From the NCBI GenBank assembly GCA_030123625.1, contig CP126121.1, positions 4,132,179 to 4,196,178 on the forward strand: 64,000 nucleotides of DNA, given 5' to 3'. The DNA comes from Nitrospira sp. Lineage in GTDB: Bacteria > Nitrospirota > Nitrospiria > Nitrospirales > Nitrospiraceae. Under the pieces are notes generated by a model. That model did not search any database and was not told the DNA's origin. It saw nothing but the letters and a program-made list of their open reading frames with translations. The translations under genes and the position numbers were made by a program. This document shows, one piece after another, positions 42,229 to 51,177 of the stretch; position 1 is the stretch's first letter; each line of letters opens with the position of its first letter.

Positions 42229-45200
42229 ATGATGACGAATGGGAATAGACTTTCACGACCGGGAACGATCGGACGTCGATCGTGCTGGAAGAGGATGATG
42301 TCGATTGCAGCGCTGGGATTGTTAATCGGCTTTACCGGATGCGCCCACGTACCCATGTCCACTCCTCATCCCGGGAGCCCCATCAGTGATGTGCCACATT
42401 GTGCCAATACAGTAACCGCTGAAGTGGTGGCACTTGAACAGGTGTATTACTACAACCGATTCGGCGCGCATAACCCTGCGGGGTTGATCTATGCCTTGCG
42501 GCGTGATGTTGTTGATGAAGAGACGAAACAACTGATTGGCCATGCAGATCCAAACCGTGATCGAGAGCTGGCTGGAAACGTCCAGCTTCGAGAGAGTAAG
42601 CGGCCACGCCCCTTAGTGCTCCGCGTCAATGAGGGAGATTGTCTGAAGGTGACGTTTACAAATCTCATTGGCCATGCCCCAAACGGTCAGGAAATAAGAC
42701 GGGAGCCATCAACGGGTCTTCCAGTGGTGATGGATTCAGAAGATCCAGCTAGCCGCCATGTCTCCATGCACGTCAATGGGTTGAATTATGTGCCGACCTC
42801 ATCTGCCGCAGCTATCGAGTCTGACGGGGCCAATGTTGGTCTGAATCAATCGTCCTTGGCCGCTCCTGGAGAAACAAAAGTCTATACCTGGTATGCCAAG
42901 AAAGAAGGAGCGTACCTGTTCTATTCCATGGGAGCAGCGGCAGGCGGTGAAGGGGACGGGGGACACCTCGGATTGGGTCTCTTTGGTTCCGTAAATGTTC
43001 AACCGAAAGGCGCGACCTGGTATCGGTCGCAGGTGACACACGAGGATTTGCTTGCGGCGATCGATCACTCGAAGGGGAACAATGGTTATACGCGATTCAA
43101 GCAACCTATATTGAATTATCAGGCGCGGTTTCCCCAGGATCATCCAAGGGCCGGTGAACCGATCCTTGCCATGTTGCACAATGGTGAAATTATCTACTCG
43201 GACCTGAATGCCGTGATTGATATTCAGCATGAATCTGACTGTCACCACGAGGGTGAAGGCAACTCCTGTGGAAAACCCTATCGCGAGTTTACCTCGATTT
43301 TCCACGACGAGCTTACGGCCGTGCAGGCCTTCCCCGAATTGGAAGGGGAAGACTCGCCATATGAAAAAGTCAAAGACAATATGGGAATTAATTACGGAGC
43401 TGCTGCCTTGGGACCGATGGTCTTAGCTGCCCGTACACACACAGGTCCTGCGGCTAACTGTCCGGAATGCAAGTTGGAAGAGTTTTTCCTGACCTCTTGG
43501 GCCAACGGCGATCCCGCCATGGTTGTGGAGAAGGATGATCAAAACAGAGCCGTCAAAGCGTTGTATCCTGACGATCCGTCCAACGTTCATCATTCATACA
43601 TGGGAGACCCCGTTCGATTCCGAAACATGCACGCAGGGCCAAAAGAGACGCATGTCTTTCACCTTCACGCCCATCAATGGGTGCAAGACAAGCACGATCC
43701 CAACGCGTTGTATTTGGATTCGCAGACGATTTCACCCGGTGCGGTATTCAGCTATGAAATCCACTACGGAGGGTCCGGCAACCGAAACTTTACGCCCGGT
43801 GATTCTATCTTCCACTGTCATCTTTATCCCCATTTTGCTGAGGGAATGTGGGAGCTGTGGCGCTCGCATGATGTGTTCGAGGATGGGATGACCGGTGGGA
43901 CATTCGACCCCAAAAAGCCAATCGGCCAAAACAACGACCCTCGGTGGCGCAATCTCCCTGATGCGGAAATCACTGGTGGGACGCCAAACCCGGCCATTGT
44001 TCCACTCCCTCGTACTCCGTTACCTCCCATGCCGATAGTGGTGGAAAAGATAGAAGATGGAAAAAAGATGGTAGATGAGTCGAGGAGTTTTCTGGGGTAT
44101 CCATTTTATATCGCCGGGTTAGCCGGTCATCGTCCCCCTCAGCCTCCGCTCGATCTCGATCATACGCCGGATCCAGGAACATTGCAGCGGCACATTATCG
44201 TGGAAGGAACCGTGAAAGGAAATCCGACGGGGCCTGAAGAGATGCGGATGAATCCTGCGGATCCGAACTGCAACAAGCCGCGTAATCCTGGTGAAGATCT
44301 CTACGACAAGGGCAAGCGCGATGCGGCTTGTATCGCGGGCCATGTGCATCGGGAGAACGGCGATCCATATCTGTTGTCTTTTGCGCGGGAATTGAAGACT
44401 GCACATATCAAACGCTTACCACACGATGGTACGGCGACGGAGAAGCGTGCAATTGAGTTCCATGCAGGGCTGAAAGGAACACACGGTGAGCCGGGAAATA
44501 GTGTCACGACTCGCTACAATTGGGAAGCCAAGGGATATCCAAGTTGCGATTCATCAGGAAGATGCGACGACTCAAGCATCCCAGATCAAAACGATCGTGT
44601 CTTGTTTCACGTGAACGGTCGCGAGGCAAAACCTGGTGCCCCCTTTGCAGATCCTTGTCCAAATCAGTTTATGAACGCACAGGGCAAGCTGGTCGATGTG
44701 CAGACCCGACGCTATCGAGCAGCCTATTTGCAGTTTGATATGCAGGTGAATAAGCATGGTTGGCACGATCCGCAGGCACGGATCGCCGTACTCGAAGAAG
44801 ACCTTAAAGAAACGCTCACTGGAGAGCGGCCGACCGAGCCGTTGTTCTTCCGTGTCAAATCAGGCGAGTGCGTTGAGTTCAAAGCCACGAATCTTGTCCC
44901 AAGCAATCTCAATCTTGACGATTTCCAGTTTTACTCGCCGACCGATGTGATCGGCCAACATATTCATCTGGTGAAGTTCGATGTCACGTCCTCCGATGGA
45001 TCCGGCAATGGGTGGAATTACGAGGATGGGACGCTGGCGGCTGACGAAATTCGCGAGCGGATTGCTGCAAATAATACGTATCAAAAGGCACATGGTGGCA
45101 CTCAAATCTTGAAGCCCAAGACACATCGCATTTTCAAAAGTGGAGGCGAGTTGGAAAACGACCCTCGTGGACAATGTCCGGATTCGTTGGATCCGAAAGA

Positions 45201-47910
45201 CTGGAATACACATCCCTGGTGCGGTGCTCAAACCACAGTGCAACGCTGGTGGGCTGACCCGCTCTTGAATAAGCAACCGGGGGAAGTAGGCGGTTGGGAT
45301 CGAACCATGCGCACGGTCTTCACGCACGATCACTTTGGCCCAAGCTCACACCAACATCATGGACTCTATGCGGGCTTAGTGATCGAACCGACCAACTCCA
45401 AATGGGAATTTCCCAATGGAGACCCCATGGGTGGCGACGGAGCAAATCACGAGCCTAAGAAAGTCGAGTACCATGGAAAAGTGAGGGAAGATGGTGGGCC
45501 GACACACTATGCCGCCAACATCATTACCCGAAAGGTCGGATCAGCGTGTCTAGAGAATGAGGGCGAAAAGAAGAAAAAAGAGGAAGACAAGAAAAAAGGA
45601 GAGACTACGAAAGACTCCAACCGGTGTCCAGATGAAGATAGTCCGGTCAATGTCGATGAGGACTTGACAAAGCGTGAGTTTAACCTCGCCTTTGCGGATT
45701 TCGCGATTGTTTACGATAGGCACAATCAGCCTGTCAACCCTCCAAATCGCACAGAAGCAACGCTCTTTGATCCGTTCGTTCATCATGCCAAACCATTTCC
45801 AGAAAGTATTTCTGCAAGCGATCCGGGGACGCAATTGCTCAACTACCGTAATGAACCGATTCCCTTACGTGTCGGAGAACCCAATGCCCATGGATTCTTG
45901 CAGCAAAAACCGGGGGCTGCGGGTAATCTGGCCAATGTCTTTAGTTCGAGGACCCACAAATATCAGGGGACCTTTGGTCAAGATATCTTCACCGAGTCGC
46001 TAAGTGAAGGTCGCCACGAGGGGGATCCCGCGACGCCGTTACTCAGGGCGTATGATGGCGACCATGTGCAGATTCGGTTGATTCAGGGGGCACAAGAAGA
46101 GAATCATGTCTTCACGATGCACGGGACGAAGTGGCTGGCACAGCCCGGGTCGAAAAATTCAGGCTATATCAATGGTCAACAGATCGGTATTTCCGAACAT
46201 TTTGAAATGGACGCGCATCTTTTAGATGACCCGGATAAGGATGACAGTAACGGCACGAGCGATTATTTCTATGCTTCCTCCGCCACTGACAATCTGTGGG
46301 ATGGCCAGTGGGGACTCCTACGAACATTTGAGCTTACAGGGAAACGGAAAGGTGATAAGCAGCTTGCAAAGGATATTGGTCTGAAGGTATTGCCCACAAC
46401 AGAACGACCTACCCACCGCTCATTCCGCAAACCCATCGTACGCTCCATATATACAAAGGAAGAAGAAGGGGCTGAGTTCTGTCCGGCAAATGCCACCACA
46501 CGACCTTTTAGCGTCAGTGCGTGGCTGGTACGGGATATCTTGCCTCAGGGTGTCGTGTATAACGAGCATTTTGGGATCAAAGATCCCTATGCCATTATTT
46601 TCTTGGAAGACCCAATGAAAGATGGAGTATTAGTGAAAGGTCGAGAGAATCAAATCGCGGCCTTGCAGGAAAGTTTTCACAAAGGCAAGCGAATCGAGCC
46701 GCTTATCCTACGGGCTGCGGCCGGCGATTGCATTAAAGTCTCGTTGAGAAATCGTCTGCCGTTGGATATGCCGGATGGACCAAAGATGCCCAATAGTTGG
46801 AGTTATAACACGTTGCCGCCGATCACAGAGCACTTCAACTTCAACCAAGTACAAGGCTCGAATCGTATAGGACTCCATGCGCAACTCGTGGCCCACCGAG
46901 CATTCGACAATGGCGGTGAAAATGTTGGTTTGAATAAGGATAGCACAGCATTTCCTTGTCAGACCGATACCTGCGACGTTGAAGCCAAGAAATATACCTG
47001 GTATGCGGGGCAGCTGAACTATGTTGATCCAGCGGAGGACACACATATCCCTCTTGAGTTTGGGGTGGTTTCACTCACCGATATGGCCGATGTGATCAAA
47101 CATCCTGCTCATGGCGCCATCGGTGCACTCGTCATCGAACCCAAGGAGGCGTTGTTGTCTAGGCCCACCGATCCAGTTGTTGCCAAGCGCTATGACGATA
47201 ATCATTGTGGGCCTGATGCAAACACGTTGGCTGCAGCTACAATTTGCAAGTCTGATGGTACGTTCCACTTCAGAGAATTTGTCCTCTTGTACCAGGACTC
47301 CTTAGCATTGCAACAGAGTGGACAACCAATGCCCAATTTACGAAATGGCGATGATGCGGAGGATTCAGGGCAAAAGGCGTTCAACTATCGCAACGAACCG
47401 CTGTGGGCGAGATTAGGATTGAGCCCGGCTGATGATCCGGAAACGACGAGTGAGTACGATTGGAAGGATGTGTTCAGTTCGAGAGTTCGCAACGCAGGGT
47501 GTCCCATGCCGCCCTGCGATCCTGCCACGCCGATCTTTACAGCGGAGGCCGGTAGTCCAGTGCGTTTCCGGGTTGTCCACCCAGCGGGGCATCCCAGAAA
47601 CCATGCCTTCACATTATTTGGGCATGATTGGGCGATGAATCCGTGGGGTGAAGATGAGAAAGGGTATGGTTCTGCGGTCATGACGGATTCCAATCGTGAC
47701 AGCATGAACCGTATCGGGTCAGCCGGCGGCATCGGGCCTGCCCGTCACGTCAATATTCTGACCACAGCTGGTGGGTGTTTCAAAACTCCAGGGGATTATC
47801 TGTATCGGACTCAGGAAGGCTTCCAACTCGGTGGCGGCTTGTGGGGGATTTTCCGTGTGACGCCAGAAAAAACTCCGCATCCGTTACCGGCACGTTGTGT
47901 TGTAAAGTGA
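42229..47910 (+). CDS. Giant multicopper oxidase lipoprotein, 1893 aa
   Basis: The protein starts with a lipoprotein signal peptide (GFTGC lipobox, Cys at about residue 38). Several cupredoxin domains follow. Copper motifs in order are HVFHLHAHQW (475-484), FHCHLYPHFAEGMW (starting at His529), QHIHLVKF (His911, His913) and THDHFG with SSHQHHGL (His1033, His1035 and about 1043-1045). As in the other giant MCO, the type-1/type-3 half precedes the HxH half. A lysine/glutamate-rich linker lies near residue 1110-1130. The ATG at 42229 has CGGAGGAC six bases upstream. The substrate is unknown, with a metal ion most likely on size and surface location. Confidence 0.85.
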   Translation: MMTNGNRLSRPGTIGRRSCWKRMMSIAALGLLIGFTGCAHVPMSTPHPGSPISDVPHCANTVTAEVVALEQVYYYNRFGAHNPAGLIYALRRDVVDEETKQLIGHADPNRDRELAGNVQLRESKRPRPLVLRVNEGDCLKVTFTNLIGHAPNGQEIRREPSTGLPVVMDSEDPASRHVSMHVNGLNYVPTSSAAAIESDGANVGLNQSSLAAPGETKVYTWYAKKEGAYLFYSMGAAAGGEGDGGHLGLGLFGSVNVQPKGATWYRSQVTHEDLLAAIDHSKGNNGYTRFKQPILNYQARFPQDHPRAGEPILAMLHNGEIIYSDLNAVIDIQHESDCHHEGEGNSCGKPYREFTSIFHDELTAVQAFPELEGEDSPYEKVKDNMGINYGAAALGPMVLAARTHTGPAANCPECKLEEFFLTSWANGDPAMVVEKDDQNRAVKALYPDDPSNVHHSYMGDPVRFRNMHAGPKETHVFHLHAHQWVQDKHDPNALYLDSQTISPGAVFSYEIHYGGSGNRNFTPGDSIFHCHLYPHFAEGMWELWRSHDVFEDGMTGGTFDPKKPIGQNNDPRWRNLPDAEITGGTPNPAIVPLPRTPLPPMPIVVEKIEDGKKMVDESRSFLGYPFYIAGLAGHRPPQPPLDLDHTPDPGTLQRHIIVEGTVKGNPTGPEEMRMNPADPNCNKPRNPGEDLYDKGKRDAACIAGHVHRENGDPYLLSFARELKTAHIKRLPHDGTATEKRAIEFHAGLKGTHGEPGNSVTTRYNWEAKGYPSCDSSGRCDDSSIPDQNDRVLFHVNGREAKPGAPFADPCPNQFMNAQGKLVDVQTRRYRAAYLQFDMQVNKHGWHDPQARIAVLEEDLKETLTGERPTEPLFFRVKSGECVEFKATNLVPSNLNLDDFQFYSPTDVIGQHIHLVKFDVTSSDGSGNGWNYEDGTLAADEIRERIAANNTYQKAHGGTQILKPKTHRIFKSGGELENDPRGQCPDSLDPKDWNTHPWCGAQTTVQRWWADPLLNKQPGEVGGWDRTMRTVFTHDHFGPSSHQHHGLYAGLVIEPTNSKWEFPNGDPMGGDGANHEPKKVEYHGKVREDGGPTHYAANIITRKVGSACLENEGEKKKKEEDKKKGETTKDSNRCPDEDSPVNVDEDLTKREFNLAFADFAIVYDRHNQPVNPPNRTEATLFDPFVHHAKPFPESISASDPGTQLLNYRNEPIPLRVGEPNAHGFLQQKPGAAGNLANVFSSRTHKYQGTFGQDIFTESLSEGRHEGDPATPLLRAYDGDHVQIRLIQGAQEENHVFTMHGTKWLAQPGSKNSGYINGQQIGISEHFEMDAHLLDDPDKDDSNGTSDYFYASSATDNLWDGQWGLLRTFELTGKRKGDKQLAKDIGLKVLPTTERPTHRSFRKPIVRSIYTKEEEGAEFCPANATTRPFSVSAWLVRDILPQGVVYNEHFGIKDPYAIIFLEDPMKDGVLVKGRENQIAALQESFHKGKRIEPLILRAAAGDCIKVSLRNRLPLDMPDGPKMPNSWSYNTLPPITEHFNFNQVQGSNRIGLHAQLVAHRAFDNGGENVGLNKDSTAFPCQTDTCDVEAKKYTWYAGQLNYVDPAEDTHIPLEFGVVSLTDMADVIKHPAHGAIGALVIEPKEALLSRPTDPVVAKRYDDNHCGPDANTLAAATICKSDGTFHFREFVLLYQDSLALQQSGQPMPNLRNGDDAEDSGQKAFNYRNEPLWARLGLSPADDPETTSEYDWKDVFSSRVRNAGCPMPPCDPATPIFTAEAGSPVRFRVVHPAGHPRNHAFTLFGHDWAMNPWGEDEKGYGSAVMTDSNRDSMNRIGSAGGIGPARHVNILTTAGGCFKTPGDYLYRTQEGFQLGGGLWGIFRVTPEKTPHPLPARCVVK

Positions 47911-47915
47911 GAAGC

Positions 47916-49910
47916 ATGTCGAGGATGAAAAACGGAACAGGACGGGTACGTCAGGTTCGAAGCGTGCGGTACCAGCTTGCCTCGGGCCTTTGTCTCGTCC
48001 TGGGTTCCGGCTGGTCACCGCTCACGACATTGGCGGCACCCATCACTCACGAGCACGTTCGACAAGGTGACGTGGACATTGAATTTACCTTGTCAGGACA
48101 TAGTAACGACAAGGAAGAGGCTTCTGAGGCCACAGCAGGAACTGATGCACGAGCCACTTTACATCTCCGCGACCTACGCACGGGACAGCCGCTCACCGGA
48201 GTGCATCCGAAAGCCTGGATGGCGCTTCGTCGGTCTGAGATGGTGGCGGGAGAAACCACCTGTGCCGACAAAGTTAAAGGTTTTTTAAGAGGGAATCTCA
48301 GCGCCAGGGCAGATGTCGATTTCAACAGTTCGCTCTTAGTCGTGCTGAACCATGACAAGACGATCTCGATTATTAATCCGCAGATCGCCATGAGTCGGAC
48401 GAAGTTGGAGAGTATGATCCAGCTCCCCGGTGTCGGGGCGGACTGGGTTCTGGCCCACGACAAAAATCATTTGTACGTGACGATGCCGGACCAAGCTGCA
48501 GTTGCAGTCATCGATACCAGCACGCGAAAGATCGAACGCCAAATCCCAACTGGTGCGGAAGGCCGGCCCAGGCGAATCGCCCTTCATCCGAATGGACGAC
48601 ATGTATGGGTCGGGCTGGACGGATCTACATTTGTCGGTGTGATCGACACGGCTACGAACGAACTGAAGGCGAAGGTGCCTGTGGGACGCGGTCTCCATTC
48701 GATGATGTTCACCCCAGACCGTAAGTACATGCTGGTCACAAATAGTGAACAGGATTCGGTCTCAATTGTTGATACAGCAACCCTGAAGCCCATTCGAGAA
48801 ATTTCCGTCGGCAAGACACCCGTGGCAGTTGCGACAAGTCAGGTAAGCGGACACGGCTATGTTGCTTTGCTTAATGATAGCCGTGTGGCTGTGCTCGATA
48901 TGGAAAAACGGGAAATTCTCTCAACCATTTCGACAAAGGCCGGAACGACGGTTTTGCAAATGGAGCCTGAAGGACGATTTCTTTTTGCACTTAATCAACG
49001 AGCCCACGCTGTTTCTGTCATTGACACCACGACGAATGAGATTGTTGCGACTAGCCCAGTGGTCAAGGAGCCGGATCAAATCTCTTTCACCGAGCAATTC
49101 GCCTATGTCCGTGGCTTGGGTTCGGAGAAAGTCTCTTTGATTGAGCTTGGAGAATTACGGAAGGGACGGTTGATTCCAGTCGAAGTGCAAATTGGACAAT
49201 CGGCTCCTGAAGCGTTACCGGATCAGATCGGCGTCGCTGCAATGATGGTGCCCGCCCCGGAAGGGCACGGGATGATGATTGCCAGCGCACCTGACAAGAC
49301 AATTTACTATTATATGGAGGGCATGATGGTGCCGATGGGGACCTTCCAGACATATCAGCGATTCCCTCGTGCGCTGATGGTATTGGACCGAAGCTTAAGA
49401 GAGACGTCTCCAGGGACTTATTCAACGACGGTCCATCTGACGAAGGAAGGCGGACGCTTTGATGTGCCGGTGTTCATCGACCATCCGCGCGTGGTGTCTT
49501 GCCTGCAGGTAGCTGTCAATGCATCATCCGAGTCAGCGACGAAGCATGGCGAGAGAGAACTGGACATTGAACCTCTCTTCACAAGCCAAGCCATTGCTCC
49601 TGGTCCACCCACCTCCCTGCAATTTCGTGTGACTGATACAAAAAGCAAACAGCCTGTGAACGGCCTCACGGATCTTCAAGTTCTGATCTTTCAGCCGCCG
49701 GGGACCTGGCAGCATCGTTCATGGGGGCGGGATGTAGGAAACGGAGTTTATGAGGTCACTCAGCAGTTTCCCCGGAACGGCATGTACCGCGTGATGGTTC
49801 GTGTGCCGTCCAAGGGAGTGAAGTTCAATTCCAAGCTACAGACAACTGTGATCATCGGTGAGAAGGCTCAGACGCCTTCGGTTCCTGATCATGCCGCCAA
49901 ACGCAATTAG
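47916..49910 (+). CDS. Exported YVTN-type beta-propeller protein
   Basis: The 664-residue protein has a signal peptide (TTLAAPITHEH). A beta-propeller of about seven YVTN/cytochrome-d1-like blades follows (VAVIDTSTRKI, VGVIDTATNELKAK, VSIVDTATLKPI, VSVIDTTTNEIVA). A C-terminal immunoglobulin-like beta domain lies at residues ~560-650. No haem-binding CxxCH is visible, so it is not a cytochrome. A His/Met-rich loop (HGMMIASAPDK, MEGMMVPMGTF) could bind copper. Its ATG lies five bases after the MCO stop, so it is translationally linked and probably a partner of that oxidase. Confidence 0.75.
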   Translation: MSRMKNGTGRVRQVRSVRYQLASGLCLVLGSGWSPLTTLAAPITHEHVRQGDVDIEFTLSGHSNDKEEASEATAGTDARATLHLRDLRTGQPLTGVHPKAWMALRRSEMVAGETTCADKVKGFLRGNLSARADVDFNSSLLVVLNHDKTISIINPQIAMSRTKLESMIQLPGVGADWVLAHDKNHLYVTMPDQAAVAVIDTSTRKIERQIPTGAEGRPRRIALHPNGRHVWVGLDGSTFVGVIDTATNELKAKVPVGRGLHSMMFTPDRKYMLVTNSEQDSVSIVDTATLKPIREISVGKTPVAVATSQVSGHGYVALLNDSRVAVLDMEKREILSTISTKAGTTVLQMEPEGRFLFALNQRAHAVSVIDTTTNEIVATSPVVKEPDQISFTEQFAYVRGLGSEKVSLIELGELRKGRLIPVEVQIGQSAPEALPDQIGVAAMMVPAPEGHGMMIASAPDKTIYYYMEGMMVPMGTFQTYQRFPRALMVLDRSLRETSPGTYSTTVHLTKEGGRFDVPVFIDHPRVVSCLQVAVNASSESATKHGERELDIEPLFTSQAIAPGPPTSLQFRVTDTKSKQPVNGLTDLQVLIFQPPGTWQHRSWGRDVGNGVYEVTQQFPRNGMYRVMVRVPSKGVKFNSKLQTTVIIGEKAQTPSVPDHAAKRN

Positions 49911-49999
49911 GAACAGACGATTTCAGCTAGAGCGTATGACTGGCACGCGGGAATCTGAAAGAGACAATTCATCAAGCTCAATCGGCAAAAGCATGATGA

Positions 50000-50725
50000 T
50001 CAGCGTCGTCCGTCATACCACACGGAGAGGTGCTTCTTATCCTGCAATGTCCTTTTCGGGAGAACAAAGATTCTCAAGATCTGGGCGGCAATCTCCCGGC
50101 CTGAATAGAGGGAGACTTTACGCGATGATGTCTCGAGGGGATGGCCGGTCAATATCGTGAACTGAAGTCCTCGCAGACGTCCCCAGCGCTTCAACTGTTT
50201 GCTGAGCCGAATTTCGTCTAAGGCATAGAGGTCTTGATCGAAGCCACCGACAGCCTGAAACGCATCGCGACGACATACGATGAGCGCCCCCGCCGCCCAG
50301 CGAAAGAGAATCGAGACGCCGGTCCAGAAACGGAGCGTCAAGTCAGCCCACCAGGGCAGCCCGTCCATACGCAGTGTACTGCCGCAGCCCATGTACTTTC
50401 CTGACTCGATCACTCGTACAATATCCGCCAGCAGCTCGGGGCTCAGCAGACTGTCCGCATCCAGGAACAGCAACCAATCGCCTGTGGCATGGGTTGCGCC
50501 GGTGTTGCGCGCTCGACCGATTTGATTGATCGGTTCAAAGACGACTTGTGCACCGGCCTGTCTGGCCAGTTCCGCCGTGTTATCGGTGGAGTTATTGTCG
50601 ACAACAATGATCTCGGAGGTGAAATCGGATGCCTGGTTGGCAGCGACCGATACAGCAACGGATTGCAAAGAACGTTCAATCAGACGGGCTTCGTTGAACG
50701 CCGGGATGACGATAGAGAGGCGCAT
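50000..50725 (-). CDS. Family 2 glycosyltransferase
   Basis: The 241-residue GT-A glycosyltransferase starts SIVIPAFNEARLIE with the nucleotide-sugar-binding VVDNNSTDNT. It has a DXD-type DAD motif (Asp89-Ala-Asp91) in LLFLDADSLL and a FDQDLYALDE acceptor segment. No transmembrane helix is visible apart from a hydrophobic patch (WTGVSILFRWAAGALIV). It transfers a sugar to an unknown lipid or glycan acceptor. It is convergent with the beta-propeller gene, with no terminator that I can recognise in the 89-bp gap. Confidence 0.85.
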   Translation of the reverse strand: MRLSIVIPAFNEARLIERSLQSVAVSVAANQASDFTSEIIVVDNNSTDNTAELARQAGAQVVFEPINQIGRARNTGATHATGDWLLFLDADSLLSPELLADIVRVIESGKYMGCGSTLRMDGLPWWADLTLRFWTGVSILFRWAAGALIVCRRDAFQAVGGFDQDLYALDEIRLSKQLKRWGRLRGLQFTILTGHPLETSSRKVSLYSGREIAAQILRIFVLPKRTLQDKKHLSVWYDGRR

Positions 50726-50755
50726 GAAACATTATGATGCCATAGACGCTCGGCA

Positions 50756-51040
50756 TTAGGAAATGCGTATCTTTTGAATCAAAGTGGAGGTGGGCCGCTG
50801 CAAATGAACAAGCGGATGAGCCCGCTTGCCGCCCATGGTAATCGGCCGCGACGAGAGATTGACATCTCGAAATTCGCATACGATGCGAAAGTCATTGTCA
50901 TAAGGATAACTTTCCGCCATTTCAAACCCGATGCGATTCCGTTCCGGCTGACAGTCTTCATACGTCGAAAACGTGTTCAACACGGTCACACGATCAATTC
51001 CGGAAGGAGGTGCCAGCAAGACGATAAGGAGAAACCACAT
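50756..51040 (-). CDS. Small exported or anchored protein of unknown function
   Basis: The 94-residue protein begins with a hydrophobic MWFLLIVLLAPP signal or anchor. A soluble domain with two cysteines (DCQPERN, IVCEF) follows, then a basic tail. The ATG at 51040 has AAAGG seven bases upstream. A longer frame to 51061 precedes that site. I recognise no family. It lies 30 bp upstream of the glycosyltransferase on the same strand, so the two may be co-transcribed. Confidence 0.55.
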   Translation of the reverse strand: MWFLLIVLLAPPSGIDRVTVLNTFSTYEDCQPERNRIGFEMAESYPYDNDFRIVCEFRDVNLSSRPITMGGKRAHPLVHLQRPTSTLIQKIRIS

Positions 51041-51177
51041 AACCAAACCTTTCGCACACAAATCTTTTATTCATAACGTACCACAACACTTCTGGAACTC
51101 CATCAGTAAGATCCCTTGAAATATGAACTCACCAGCCGACATTGGTACTGGGTTGGATCAGGGCTTATGTGGCTATC

